Of a DNA stretch of 64,000 nt, positions 30,597 to 42,886 are shown one piece after another (the stretch's first letter is position 1; every line of letters starts with the position of its first letter). The notes under the pieces were generated by a model. It saw only the letters and a program-made list of their open reading frames with translations, did not search any database and was not told where the DNA came from. The translations under genes and the position numbers were made by a program. This DNA comes from Palaemon carinicauda (taxonomy: Eukaryota; Arthropoda; Malacostraca; Decapoda; Palaemonidae), in NCBI RefSeq assembly GCF_036898095.1, contig NC_090757.1, positions 64,120,581-64,184,580 of the forward strand. The letters run 5' to 3'.

Positions 30597-32418
30597 CTGC
30601 TTTCGTCTTCAGGCAGTAGGAGCCAGACTACGTAACTTCTGGCGAGCGTGGGAGAAGAAGGGAGCAGACCTTTGGTCAGTACAACTTCTGAAGGAGGGTT
30701 ACAAAATCCCTTTTATAGGGAAACCTCCTTTAGTTTTAGCTCCAGTAGATCTCTTTCCCAGATACAGAGAGGAGTCAAAGAGGCTGACTTCACAACTCCA
30801 AGTGTCTCTTTGTTAGAGAAGGGGGCCATAGAGAGGATGCGGGACTTGCGGTCACCAGGCTTCTACAACCGCCTGTTCCTGGTTCCCAAGAACTCGGGGG
30901 GGATGGCGTCCAGTCCTGGACGTAAGTACACTCAACGCGTTTGTCCAGAAGACGAAGTTCTCCATGGAGACATCAAAGTCAGTCCTTGCAGCAGTAAGAA
31001 AGGGCGACTGGATGGTCTTATTAGACCTCCAGGACGCTTACTTTCACCTCCCCATTCATCTTAGCTTCAAGCATTATGTGAGGTTCGTCTTCAAGGAGGA
31101 AGTGTTTCAGTTTCGAGCCCTGTGTTTCGGTCTCAGCACCGCCCCTCAAATTTTCACGAAACTAATGTTCAATGTAGCAAGAATACTGCACTCATGAGGC
31201 ATCAGAGCCTCCCTGTATCTAGACGATTGGCTTCTCAGAGCTCACTCCTACGATCACTGCCTGAAGGATCTTCAGATAACTTTGAGACTAACAGAAGAAT
31301 TGTGTCTTATCAACAGGGACAAGTCTCTTCTGACACCATCATAAAAGATACTTTATTTGGGGATGGTGATTCAGAGTCGAGTTTTTCGGGCTTTTCCGTC
31401 TCCCTTAAGGACAGAGCAAGCCATCTTGAAACTCCAATCTTTTCTAAAGAAGCAGAAGTGTTCTGCAAGGAAGTGGATGAGTCTGTTGGGAACCCTCTCC
31501 TCGTTGGAACAGTTTGTTTCCCTAGGAAGGCTGAATCTTCGTCCTCTCCAATTCCACCTCAATCATCATTGGAACAAGAAGAAAGATCTAGAGACGATGT
31601 GCATTCCCATTACGGAATCCATAAGAAGTTGCCTTCAGTGGTGGAACGATCCGGACAGGTTTCAAGAAGGTCACCCCTTAGAACAGAAGAACCCAGACCT
31701 TGTGTTGTGTTCCGATGCCTCGGACTCGGGGTGGGGAGCAACACTGGGCAAGTTGGAAGTTTCGGGGTTGTGGACAGAGGTTCAGAAGAGCTTCCACATC
31801 AACCAAAAGGAACTGTTAGCATTCCTGTTGGCCCTCAGAAGCTTCGAAGGGTCAGTTCTGAACAAAGTGGTGCAGGTCAATGCCGACAACACCACAGCAT
31901 TGGCTTACATAGCCAAGCAAGGCAGAACCCACTCGATGTCCCTTTACGAGACTGCGAGGAATCTTCTCATCTGGGCAAAGGAAAGGAATGTAGTCCTTGT
32001 ATCAAGGTTCATTCAGGGGGAGAAGAACGTGATGGCAGACAGCCTCAGCAGGAGAGGTCAAATGTGGACACTCCATCAAGAAGTCTGCAAGAATCTGTAG
32101 CGATTTTGGGGTCGCCCTTGCATAGACCTTTTCGCGACATCGAAGACAAAGAGGCTAGAGACTTATTGCTCCCCAGTGCCAGATCTCGAAGCAGTCCACA
32201 TAGATCCTTTCCTGTTAGATTGGTCCAATCTGGACGTGTACGCTTTTCCACCGTTCAAGATCTTTTACGAAGTGTTACAAAAGTTTGTGTCACACAAAGG
32301 GACCAGAATGACTCTAGTGGCCCCCTTTTGGCCCTCAAGAGAATGGTTCACAGAGGTACTGGAATGGATGGTGGACACTCCAAGAAGCCTTCCATTAAGA
32401 GTAGATTTACTCAGTTAA
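30592..32418 (+). pseudogene. DIRS-A copy 3 reverse transcriptase / RNase H / MT-like, broken
   Basis: Pieces in different frames read LKEGYKIPFIGKPPLV (near 30690), SPGFYNRLFLVPK (near 30855), LDLQDAYFHLPIH (near 31022) and YLDDWLLRA (near 31215). RNase H gives LCSDASDSGWGATL and NADNTTALAYIAKQ. The MT-like part gives DLFATSKTKRLE and YAFPPFKI. A one-base loss at about 30812, a shift in the G-run near 30898, a TGA at 31195-31197 and a TAG at 32098-32100 are visible. Order and spacing equal copy 1. Confidence 0.85.
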
Positions 32419-33542
32419 CCCCACTTGGAAAGGTACCATCAAAGTCTCCAAACTCTTCATCTAAGTGCCTTCAGACTATCGAAAAACTCACGAGAGCTAG
32501 AGGTTTTTCGAAGGAGGCAGCTAGGGCTATTGCAAGAGCAAGAAGGACTTCGACCATCAGGGTTTATCAGTCCAAGTGGGAGGTTTTTAGAGAATGGTGC
32601 AGAGTCAACTCTGTTTTATGTTTCCTCATCCAGTACCTCTATAGCTCAAATTGCTGACTTCCTGTTATACCTTCGAAGGAAGTTCAATTTTTCATCCTCT
32701 ACCATCAAGGTATACAAGAGTATGTTAGCAACCGTATTCAGGCCAACACTCGGACCTTTCTAATGTTAAAGACCTACATGAACTTCTCAAATTGTTTGAA
32801 ACATCAAAGCAACAGCACCAGGATTCACCAGCTTGGAATCTGGATATAGTCCTGAAGTTCATTATGAGTGACAGGTTTGAGCCCTTGCATTCAGCTTCAT
32901 TTAAGGACCTCCGATGAAGACTCTATTTTTGGTCAGTCTGGCGACAGCTAAAAGAGTCTGTGGGATTCATGCTTTTAGTTAAAACGTTGGTTTTTTCGAG
33001 ATGATAAAGCTATCGGCTCATTGCAGTTAGGCTTTCTCGCCAAGAATTAATGCCCTTCTCAACCTTGGCCCATGGCTTTTGAGTTTCCGAACCTTTCGGA
33101 TGTGGTTGGAGAGGAGTTGGAGAAGGGTCCTGTGTCCAGTAAGAGCCCTGAAGTTCTACCTGGACAGAACGAAAGAGTTGCGAGGCAAGGCAGAAGCTCT
33201 TTGGTGCTCGGTCTAGAAGCCCTCGTTACAGAGGTCGAAGAAGGCACTTTCATTCTTCATCAGGCTCTTTATAAGAGAAATTCATGCACATTGCAGTAAG
33301 GCAGACCTCAAGCTTTTAAAAGTCAGACGCATGAAGTTAGAACTGTAGCAACTTCGGTGGCCTTCAGTCAGAATAGATCGTTGCAGAGCATTATGGACAC
33401 AACCTTTTGGAGGAGTAAATCTGTGTTCGCTTCACATTATTTAAAATGTGTCCAGACTCTTTATGAGGACTGCTTTACTCTGGGACCATTCGTAGCAACG
33501 AGCGCAGTAGTGGGGGAAGGATCCACCACTACATTCCCATAA
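32330..33542 (+). pseudogene. DIRS-A copy 3 tyrosine recombinase, broken
   Basis: The N-terminal half (KLTRARGFSKEAARAIARA, RTSTIRVYQSKWEVFREW) runs to a shift near 32610 and then continues as SIAQIADFLLYLRRKF. The middle is decayed. A trace of the first Arg motif (ATAKRVCGIH) lies near 32945. The end (about 33355-33542) is well preserved (NRSLQSIMDTTFWRSKSVFA, then SHYLKCVQTLYEDC) and keeps the Tyr. It is not functional. Confidence 0.8.
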
Positions 33543-33844
33543 TCCTAATACCCTTTTCTTCCACAATCATTGATTTTAGTCAGGTGGTCAATTTGTTCCT
33601 TGAGAGCACCCGGAACAAGGGTATTGGAGGAGGTCCTGTCACATAGAGGTTTTTAGACCGGTTTGACAGCTCTTAGAGGTCTTCAGCCCCCTGGGTGGAT
33701 CGCTGGATCTCATAAGGAAAGCGGATATAATGAAAGAATTCATTGAAGTCAGCTTCCTTATCAGGTACGAACCCTTAAGCTTGTTTATTAACTCTTAAGT
33801 AAAATTCCAACAATGTTGGCTGTCTCTGACCCTCCACCAAAGGT

Positions 33845-34185
33845 GTCAATCAGCTATATATATAACTACTGGCTAAGTTAGATGTTTAAAAATGATATTT
33901 TCATAATAAGATAAATTTTTGAACGTACTTACCCAGTAGTTATATATAATTTAATTCCCACCCTCCTCCCCTCTAGAGACTATGGGCAAGGAAGTTCTGA
34001 GGAATCATGGAATGGTTCTAGGTACCTCGCTAGAGGGCGCGCAGGTGGTACACTTGGCTACCCAATCTGCGATTGCCGCGAGTTTTGAAATTTCTGCCGG
34101 ACGTCAGGGACGTATGGCTATATATATAACTACCGGGTAAGTATGTTCAAAAATTTATTTTATTATGAAAATATAATTTTGTACG
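33845..34185 (+). repeat. DIRS-A copy 3 internal complementary region and right ITR
   Basis: The complementary region (about 33845-33950) holds ATATAACTACTGGCTAAGTT and ACTTACCCAGTAGTTATATA around an AT-rich centre. The right ITR follows, with GGTACCTCGCTAGAGGGCGC near 34020 and CTACCGGGTAAGTATG near 34130. Confidence 0.8.
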
Positions 34186-35867
34186 ACATATTCATTTATA
34201 TGAAGTTCTTCTCCAGCTGCTTGTTCTAATTGATACATTAAATTTTTTAGAAAATTACAATTTTCATATTTTCTTTCGCTTCAGCAATATCGGGTCCTTA
34301 GTAAAGGAATTGAGCCCTCTAAAAGTAAGTGGTAGGAAATCCAGGTTGCCACGTTAGGAAGTATAGTTTTCAGTTATTTCCGTTGACCGGGCTATTGCAC
34401 TAGCTCAAAAGGCACTCAGATTGTTTACATACTACATTGTGGTTTAGGTAGCACTTATTACCTGGAATGTTCATGGGAATTATTTCTGGGAGATTATGAT
34501 CCACTTTCCCTTTGTGTGTCATGTCAGGGTAATTTGGAGATTTAAGATTGTGAAAAGTGCATTCCACTTTCAGTATAACTCTTGGAAAAAGGTGTTACAA
34601 TGGTTACCAATTAAGTCAAGAGTTCTTTCGCGAAAGGAACTTACTGTTAGGTCAGGAAAGAAGGCAGGAAATACTGGGCTACTTGATTATAGTGGGATGA
34701 CGACAATATTGACCCGCTTCCACCTATAGACAACACAATTCAGCCATCTTTTGAAAGTGATGAGCTTCACAAACTCTTGACATCACTGGCTCCCTTTATT
34801 AAACTTCAGAAGTCCAGTGAATCCTCCTTTAGTCTTGGTAATTCTTGTCCTTCTCAACCCATTGCCAAACTTAACCCAACACCCCCAAAGTCAATCTAAT
34901 TAATAGCATTTCATTCAGTAATGGTTCTGAACGTATGCTGCCTCGAAATCTGTGCATACATTAGTTCTTCTGCTGTTAAACCCTTGCTATACCACAATTC
35001 TAGTTGCTCTATAAGACTAAACTAGACTGTGAGGTAGAAGACTAAATGGGTTGACTTAATCGTATATCCTTTCATTAGCTAAAGTAAGCACTTCACCAAT
35101 CTCATATTATTTAAGTGGATGGCATGGCTTATGTTATGATGATGCCCTTAAAATTCTGAGAAGTGAATGAAGTTTCATCTAATTTGGATTGCTTTCATAA
35201 TGATTCAGTAGACAGTATTCACCATTTTCTTGCAGGCTCGGCAACTAGCTCGTATCACATAAAGTTAACCATACGCGAGTAAATCTAAATCTAATATGAA
35301 TCTACGTGTTTTTACTGATATGTACTCCCTTTTCATAAGGTAAACAAATGGATAAATCAGCCGATGTTAATTCCAATTCTCCATTCAGTATTGCCTTTTC
35401 TATTTTAATATAACCTTATTGTTGAAATTTACCCTAATAGTGGTTTAAGGTAAGTTTGGAAATTTCTATTCCTACCACATTGGAGAAAGGGACTATTTCC
35501 ATGGCAGTTTTCACTCCTCTACTTTGCAACTTCGTTATGAATAGATTCAAAGAATTGTTGTCTTGGGTTCAGAAAAAGACTGGAGATTCAGATTCTCATT
35601 TATTGCTTAGACCCTCTTTAACATAAGAGATGTGGTAATTTATATTAGACTAACCAGTGACCTGACCTCGTTTTGTTTTGTAAAAGAAAATCTGAATTCA
35701 GTTCATGCATTTCATTGTTATCACTATCAGTTAGAATGAATAGGGCGTTTAAAGTTTCATTAAATTGTTCAATAAGTTTTAAATAATTGTAAAGTCAATA
35801 GTTCTCATGTGTAAGATTAATCAGCTACCTAACTTTATTTGATATAATACCATCGTTGAAGTTCATT
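34186..35867. other. Intron sequence without recognisable genes
   Basis: This is unique-looking AT-rich sequence in the large NAA10 intron between DIRS-A copy 3 and an RTE-like LINE end. Only short, unconvincing open frames are present. Confidence 0.6.
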
Positions 35868-36573
35868 CATCATGCTAATACATACATCACATACATATAC
35901 CAAGGCACTTCCCCAATTTTGGGGGGTAGCCAACATCAAACAAATGAAACAAAAAAGGGGACCTCTTCTCTCTACGTTTCTCCCAGCCTGACAAGGGACT
36001 CGACTGAGTTCGGCTGGTACTGCTATGGTGCCACAGCCCGCCCTCCCCCGTTATCCATCACAGATGAAGCTTCATCACGCTGAATCCCCTACTGCTGCTA
36101 CCTCCGCGGTCATCCAAGGCACTGGAGGAAGCAGCAAGGCCTACCGGAACTCCGTCACAATCGCTCGCCATTCATTCCTATTTCTAGCACTCTCTCTAGC
36201 CTCTCTAACATCTATCCTCCTATCACCCAGAGCTTCCTTCACTCCATCCATCCACCCAAACCTTGGCCTTTCTCCTGTACTTCTCCCATCAACTCTTGCA
36301 TTCATCACCTTCTTTAGCAGACATTCATTTTCCATTCCCTCAAAATGGATAAACCACTTCAACACATTCATATTCACTCTAGCTGCTAACTCATTTCTTA
36401 CACCCGTTCTCATCCTCACTACTTCGTTCCTAACCCTATCTACTCGAGATACACCAGCCATACTCCTTAGACACTTCATCTCAAACACATTCAATTTCTG
36501 TCTCTCCGTCACTTTCATTCCCCACAACTCCGATCCATACATCACAGTTGGTACAATCACTTTCTCATACAGG
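35868..36573 (-). mobile_element. RTE-like LINE 3' end, second copy
   Basis: On the - strand the frame 36623-36141 reads EKVIVPTVMYGSELWGMKV and then RNRNEWRAIVTEFR, nearly the same as the LINE at 7512-8845. The 3' untranslated part (36140-35890) also matches it closely and ends in a TATGTATG-type tail near 35880. The copy is 5'-truncated. Catalytic RT motifs are not included. Confidence 0.8.
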
Positions 36574-36655
36574 CAAATGAAAATCATTAATGCATGATCT
36601 GCCAGATAATTTACTAATGGCATTTTGTTGCTAAGAATATATATGTGTAGTGTTA

Positions 36656-36860
36656 TTTAAAGGGCATAAAAGCCCTCGTCCTTTGATTAGGGAGATTACT
36701 TTGCCGCGAGCTGGAATCGGTCGTTGAAAATGTATAACAAGCTGTTATCTGACCGGTGAGGGAACGGGGCTTTGATCAGAGTACAGTATTACCCTTAGGA
36801 TTAACTCAGGTTTGTATAGCCAGGAAAAAATACAAATTACTTTAAAAAATTTGTAGTGTT
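36656..36860 (+). repeat. DIRS-B-like terminal fragment just before the NAA10 exon
   Basis: CTCAGGTTTGTATAGCCAGG followed by AAAAAATACAAATTAC is the DIRS-B right-end signature. It ends about 110 bp before the exon at 36969. Confidence 0.5.
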
Positions 36861-36968
36861 AGGTCTGGGTGCATGAATTATTTTCCTAGTTGACTTTTTA
36901 ACCATCTTCAATTTTTCCTTTTGTGAGATTATCATTTCATGAAAATAATTTCTTATATTTGTTTTCAG

Positions 36969-37109
36969 GCGTCTTGGATTGGCCCAGAAACTTATGGATC
37001 AGACTGCAAGAGCAATGGTTGAGTGCTTTAATGCAAAATATGTTTCTCTTCATGTAAGGAAATCAAATAGAGCGGCTCTCAATCTTTACACAAATACATT
37101 GAAATTCAC
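36969..37109 (+). CDS. NAA10: N-alpha-acetyltransferase 10, internal exon b
   Basis: This 141-nt exon follows the acceptor TTGTTTTCAG (ending at 36968) and precedes the donor GTAAGT at 37110. With the last two bases of the previous exon it reads [19 protein letters not shown], then [20 protein letters not shown] and YTNTLKF. This is the acetyl-CoA loop and the following helix-strand of NAA10. The reading phase fits both neighbouring exons exactly. It is separated from exon a by 24,009 bp of nested transposons and from exon c by 7,516 bp. DIRS-B fragments lie on both sides, the nearest about 27 nt after the donor. Confidence 0.93.
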
Positions 37110-37136
37110 GTAAGTTATAAATGCATTGTTTCTTGT

Positions 37137-38240
37137 TACGAGCATACAAACCTTTTGTCCTTTAAATTAGACAAATGTCTTTAGTGGAGCTGGGACAGTT
37201 GTTTACAAGAGATGGTGCTGGGTGGCGATTGTAGAGTACCTTACAAACACGCATACACACGCTAGTCCTGTTAGAAGCTCTTCAATTTTGTCTTTTGCTG
37301 CAACGAGTATAATTGTATTTTTGGGACCTAATCGCAGGCTCTGATCTCTTTCTTCTTTGCAGAAAGCGAATGCTGCCCATTAATATGTGATGGATTTGAA
37401 GCTAGAGACTCGTACTTGCTAATGGAAAAGGGGGATGCTACATCTGGTTTATTGCAAAACTTGCTGTTGGTCCACACGCTCTTTGCCTTTTGTATGGGGC
37501 ATGATTGTCCGCAATCATCCCAGTGTGAGAGTTTCCGTAAAGTTATGCTTTGATCCTGAGAGGGAAGAGTTACTAGCTAGGTCCTGGGTTCATTAAATCA
37601 GTAGTACAGGCCCCACCTTAGCTTTTAAGAGGAATTTCTCAGTCAACCATGTGTTGGAGTCTGGGGTGTGGAAATGCCAAACAACCTTCACAGTGTTGTA
37701 CTTACCATAATAGACCCACAGTCCCTCGACACTGTTGTTCTTGGTTCTGTGGTGGCTGCTCAAGTAGTTATGTGGCCAGCTCAGCTCCCACACATTACAG
37801 TAAGCATCTTGTCTATAGTAACATAGATGTAAGGCTAGAATAAAAAGGTAGAATGACTGGCTCTTTTCCTAATTTTTTTCCCCTAACCTTGGGAACAAAT
37901 TGTTACTCTTTGGATTTGACTTACTGGTGGTAAGCTACACTTCTTATCTCTAATCTTTTGAATCTAGACAAGTATTGTCCTTATTCTTCTTAAATGGGGG
38001 AGAGGATGATTGGATGTAAACCAATAATCGAAGGTAAAGGGTTGCTGGAGTCAGCTCCTTTGCTCTTGTATAGGACCAGGTAGACTGGCACCAGGGAAGA
38101 AAAAGAAACAACCACTTTGGTTCTAGGGGGACGAAAGGTTTGTATACAGCTAGGTACAAATAAGAAATTTAGGAAATGATTTTTATTTGTCTTAGCTTAT
38201 ACAAACCTGTGTCCTTTAAGTTGAATTGTTCTGTAACTGG
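37137..38240 (+). mobile_element. Decayed DIRS-B-like remnant directly after the NAA10 exon
   Basis: It starts with CATACAAACCTTTTGTCCTT, a left-end-like block, about 27 nt after a splice donor. At 37620-37770 broken frames resemble the DIRS-B recombinase end (FKRNFSVNHVLESGVWKCQT). At 38130-38225 an inverted pair (AAGGTTTGTATACAGC and GCTTATACAAACCTGTGTCC) around an AT centre resembles an internal complementary region. Gag and RT are missing, so an internal deletion is inferred. Confidence 0.6.
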
Positions 38241-38424
38241 AATACAAACCTACGTTATTTATGGGGGTATTACTTTTGGCGAAAAGTAAAGTGGTGTACA
38301 GTCACAGGTGTGTGAGAGAGGGGTAGCAAGTAAACACCTCCTCCCCGCTAACTAGTGGTATAGGTGGTTAACCTTCACGAAAAGTCTAATGGCTCGTCTT
38401 TCAGCTTCGCCGAAAGTAATCTTC
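38241..38424 (+). repeat. Second DIRS-B-like terminal fragment
   Basis: AATACAAACCTACGTTATTT, GGGTATTACTTTTGGCGAAA and TAATGGCTCGTCTTTCAGCT are variants of DIRS-B end sequences (compare 12606-12660 and 13370-13480). It belongs to a divergent relative. Confidence 0.5.
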
Positions 38425-38874
38425 CCTCCCACTTTTATGTGGGGTCGATGTTTCTGGCCAGCGTTCTCCATCTACCTCTGTCCCACACCTCATCACCGGT
38501 TAATTCCTTTGATCGAATGTCATCCTTGATACACCCACCTTCGCTTTGGTCTCCCTCTCCTTCTCGTTCCCTGTACCTCAATTTCCATTACTCTCCTCCC
38601 AATATACTGTTTATCTCTTCTCATGACATGATCGTACCACCTCAAGTCTACTTTCTTGGATCTTATCTGATAGTTTTCTAACTCCTGTGGTACCCCTAAT
38701 TACCTCATTCCGTATCTTATCTCTTCTTGTCACCCCACACATCCATCTCAACATTCTCATCTCTGCCACATCCATCTTCTTCTCCTCTGTCTTCTCTATT
38801 GCCCACGTCTCCGCTCCATACATCATTGCCGGTCTCAGAACTGTCCTGTGTACTTTACCTTTCAACTTAGGCCC

Positions 38875-38876
<2 letters not shown>
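38425..38876 (-). mobile_element. RTE-like LINE fragment, different subfamily
   Basis: The - strand reads KVHRTVLRPAMMYGAETWAI and MRMLRWMCGVTRRDKIRNEV, the RTE-type C-terminal tail. Decayed tail sequence continues to about 38430, ending near a GTGGGACAGAGGTAGATGGA block. It differs clearly from the family at 7512-8845. Confidence 0.7.
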
Positions 38877-38934
<58 letters not shown>

Positions 38935-41160
38935 TAGCCAAGCTACAACCCTAGTTGGAAAAGCAAGATGCTATAAGCCCAAGGGCTCCAACAGGGGAAA
39001 ATAGCCCAGTGAGGAAAGGAAATAAGGAAATCAATAAATGATGAGAATAAATTAACAATAAATCATACTAAAAACAGTAACAGCGTCAAAACAGATATTT
39101 CCTATATAAACTATTAACAACGTCAAAAACAGATATGTCATATATAAACAATAAAAAGACTCGTGTCAGCCTGGTCAACATAAAAACATTTGCTCCAACT
39201 TTGAACTTTTGAAGTTCTACTGATTCAACTACCCAATTAGGAAGATTATTCCACAACTTGGTAACAGCTGGAATAAAGCTTCTAGAATACTCTGTAGTAT
39301 TGAGCCTCATGATGGAGAAGGCCTGGCTATTAGAATTAACTGCCTGCCTAGTATTACGAACAGGATAGAATTGTCCAGGGAGATCTGAATGTAAAGGATG
39401 GTCAGAGTTATGAAAAATCTTATGCAACATGCATAATGAACTAATTGAATGACGGTGCCAAAGATTAATATCTAGATCAGGAATAAGAAATTTAATAGAC
39501 CGTAAGTTTCTGTCCAACAAATTAAGATGAGAATCAGCAGCTGAACACCAGACAGGAGAACAATACTCAAAACAAGGTAGAATGAAAGAATTAAAACACT
39601 TCTACAGAATAGATTGATCACCGAAAATCTTGAAAGACTTTCTCAATAAGCCAATTTTTTTGTGCAATTGAAGAAGACACAGACCTAATGTGTTTCTCAA
39701 AAGTAAATTTGCTATCGAGAATTACACCTAAAATTTTAAAAGTGTCATACAAATTTAAAGAAACATTATCAATACTGAGATCCGGATGTTGAGGAGCCAC
39801 CGTCCTTGACCTACTTACAATCATACTTTGAGTTTTGTTAGGATTCAACTTCATACCCCATAATTTGCACCATGCACTAATTTTAGATAAATCTCTATTA
39901 AGGGATTCACCAACCCCAGATCTACATTCAGGGGATGGAATTGATGCAAAGAGAGTAGCATCATCTGCATATGCAACAAGCTTGTTTTCTAGGCCAAACC
40001 ACATGTCATGTGTATATAGTATGAAAAGTAATGGGCCAAGAACACTACCCTGTGGAACACCGGATATCACATTCCTATGCTCACTATGGTGCCCATCAAC
40101 AACAACTCTTTGAGATCTATTACTTAAAAAATCAATAATAATGCTAAGAAACGACCCACCCACTCTCAACTGTTTCAGTTTGAAAACAAGGGCCGCATGA
40201 TTAACACGGTCAAAGGCAGCTCTAAAATCAAGGCCAATCATACGAACTTCCTGACCACAATCAAGGGATTTCTGTACAGCATTGGAGATTGTAAGAAGGG
40301 CATCACATGCTCCAAGGCCTTTACGAAAACCAAATTGCAAACTAGGGAGTAGATGATTACCTTCAGCAAACCTATTAAGATGTTTTGCCAGAGGACGTTC
40401 AAAAATTTTAGATAATATGGGAGTTATGGAAATTGGGCGGTAATCAGTGGGACTTGAGCTACCACAAACACATTTACATAGAGGAGTAACATTACCACTT
40501 CTCCAACAAATGCTAAAAGCTCCTGTTCTTGCTAACTTGCGCAAAATAACAGATAACTTTGGAGCTAAGAAATCTGCTGTCTTTATAAAAAACAAAGGAA
40601 AAATACCATTTGGGTCTACACCTCCATAAGCATCAAGATCCATCAACAGAGCTTTAATCTTACGAGATCGAAAGGCTAAACTAGTTAGTTTAGCCTCAGG
40701 AAAACAGGAGTGAGGAAGTTCAAGTTTTTCATTACTCTGTTTACTGTCAAAAACATCAGCCAAAAAGGTTGCCTTTTCCTTTGGACAGAGTGACTGAGCC
40801 ATCTGGTTTAAGTAAAGGAGGAACTGTTGCATCTACACCAAAGAGTGCAGATTTAAGGGTAGACCACCATTTATGTTCCTGAGTTGTACCAGAAAGCGTT
40901 TCTTTTATGGATAAATTGTACTCCTTTTCAGTTGAGTCATAAACTCTCTGAGCAAAAGCTCGAAGCTGAGTATAGTTGTTCCAGGTCAAATCTGATCTGT
41001 TACTCTTCCAAAGGTGATAGTCCTCCTGCTTCTCCAAATAAGCACGTCTACAATCATCATTGAACCACGGTTTGTCCTTCACTCGATGTCTTAGCACACG
41101 CGAAGGGATACGCCTATCAATTATGTTGACTAGATTCTCAATAGGAATCATTGACCCCTA
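38877..41160 (-). mobile_element. Non-LTR retrotransposon with YADD reverse transcriptase, 5'-truncated
   Basis: On the - strand three frames follow each other: 41151-40756 (KDKPWFNDDCRRAYLEKQ, the linker after the endonuclease), 40832-39618 (RT) and 39520-39086 (C-terminus). The 3' untranslated part ends in a TAA-type microsatellite (ATT run at 38877-38930 on the + strand). A second copy lies at 56136-57545 and short 3' ends at 13005 and 49384. RT type and tail suggest the CR1/L2/I side of the LINE tree, but the clade is not certain. Confidence 0.8.
39618..40832 (-). pseudogene. LINE reverse transcriptase (YADD)
   Basis: This 404-residue frame contains TDYRPISITPILSKIFER, LQFGFRKGLGACDAL, MIGLDFRAAFDRVNHAAL, VISGVPQGSVLGPLLFILY and the catalytic VAYADDATLF, in the usual order of LINE reverse transcriptases. 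The end (KILGVILDSKFTFEKHIR) is the thumb-like part. A frameshift near 39618-39660 separates it from its C-terminal continuation, which starts with LDRNLRSIKFLIPDLD. The preceding linker is in another frame, overlapping at 40756-40832. No endonuclease domain is left, so this copy is dead on arrival. Confidence 0.82.
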
Positions 41161-41364
41161 AAATGAATCAGTTTAGTATATACTGTACATGTAACTGGAA
41201 CTCTTAACTGCAACCAGTGTTAAGTTTAGCAGTAATCTGCTTGGGGTAGAGTTCTCTTGCGTGGGGGTACTCCTGGGCACACTATTTGATGTTATTTTTC
41301 TTCCTCCTGCTTCTTTTTTAAATTTTTTAGTTTTATATGAAAGATTTAGTTTAAAGTTATTGTA

Positions 41365-42036
41365 CAGTGAGCCCTCGTTTATCGCGGTACATAGGTTCCA
41401 GACCCGACCGCGATAGGTGAAAATCCGCGAAGTAGTGACACCATATTTACGTATTTATTTAACATGTATATTCAGACTTTTAAAACCTTCCCTTGTACGT
41501 AGTTCTGTTAACAAACTACCCTTTAATGTACAGAACACTTAATGCATGTACTACAGTACCCTAAACTAAAACAGGCACAAATATTAAAGGCGATTTTATA
41601 TCATGCGTTTCCTAAACACGCCAAAAAGCACGATAAAAAATGGCAACCAATGTTTTGTTTACGTTTATCTCTGATCATAATGAAGAAACAAACGCATTTA
41701 GTGTACACATCTGTGTATAGGTTAGTTTTTGCATCGATTATATTGATTATACAGCATGTTGATTTTGTTATTACCAATGTTTTACTTAATTTTTCTTAGG
41801 ACTTCCAAATGAAATGTTTTTCTTTATGACGCCGCCTGAAACGACGGCGTCATAAAGTACGCTCAGTAAACAACCACGCTCAGTAAACAAAGAAGGCATT
41901 TAACGCGCATGATGAAAGTGATGAATAATGATATTACAGTAAAAGCTTTTAGAAAATATGTTATTACAAATATTATTTACCGTATCTATATAGAATCATA
42001 CAGTACATACTGTACGTAGCAAAGCAGGAAAACAAT

Positions 42037-42100
<64 letters not shown>

Positions 42101-42302
42101 GTTTTACGTACGTAAATGTAAATTTTAAACAAAAAAAATAGCCCCATTTCATATAAAATAGGTTATTACAAATATTTTACTTTATCATATTACAGTAGTC
42201 TGTATAATACAGTACTGTAAAGTTCAGTACAGTATGTTGTTGTTAGTCGTGGCGATGAAATTCTCACGAAACAAAACACGGCATTCGATTACAACAGCTG
42301 AT

Positions 42303-42358
<56 letters not shown>

Positions 42359-42839
42359 GTTATACAATACTTACATATAGATGAAGAAACTAAAATTAAT
42401 TTTCATAGTGTCAATTAAATACGAAACGAAAAAATTATGCCTAGTTTACATCCATTTCAATCGTTGCTAAAAATACGGCATCCGATTTCATCAGCAAACC
42501 ACTATTTTTTGGGAAACATCATTTTATTCTAGAAAATTGCTACTCTTTAAATAGTTAATTGCACATTAAGAAAGCGTGTACTTTTGTTTTTAAATTTCGG
42601 GTGTGTTTTAAAAATCGAGTATTGTTGAATTCTTTTTGTTTTACTTTTGGCTGTGATTAGATCAGCTGACGTCTAGCTGCCGCTCTTGAGAGTGTACGAA
42701 TACACTAACAAAGTATCGTTTATACCATTTCTTAACTTATTCAAACCGTCTACAGTATACAGTTGATATTACATAAGCACCAATGTGTTATAACCTATCA
42801 AATTTTTTTGTTTATTACATTTAAAACAACACACACACA

Positions 42840-42886
<47 letters not shown>

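Larger units (their letters stand above)
26784..34185 (+). mobile_element. DIRS-A copy 3, full length but decayed
   Basis: The left end (AACTTACCCGGTAGTTATAT, then CGTCCCTGACGTC, GGCAGAAATTTCAAAACTC and GAGGTACCTGGAACCATTCC at 26784-26940) is found inverted at about 34000-34150. That inverted repeat is roughly 150 bp with few mismatches. The internal complementary region lies at about 33845-33950. Gag, RT/RNase H/MT and recombinase frames follow DIRS-A copy 1 in order but have many stops and shifts. It starts about 15 bp after the DIRS-B right end and lies in the 24 kb NAA10 intron. Confidence 0.9.

Noticed and set aside
37593..38159. Short - strand and + strand frames near NAA10 exon b
   Set aside because: They overlap a decayed DIRS-B recombinase remnant on the + strand and have no conserved features of their own.
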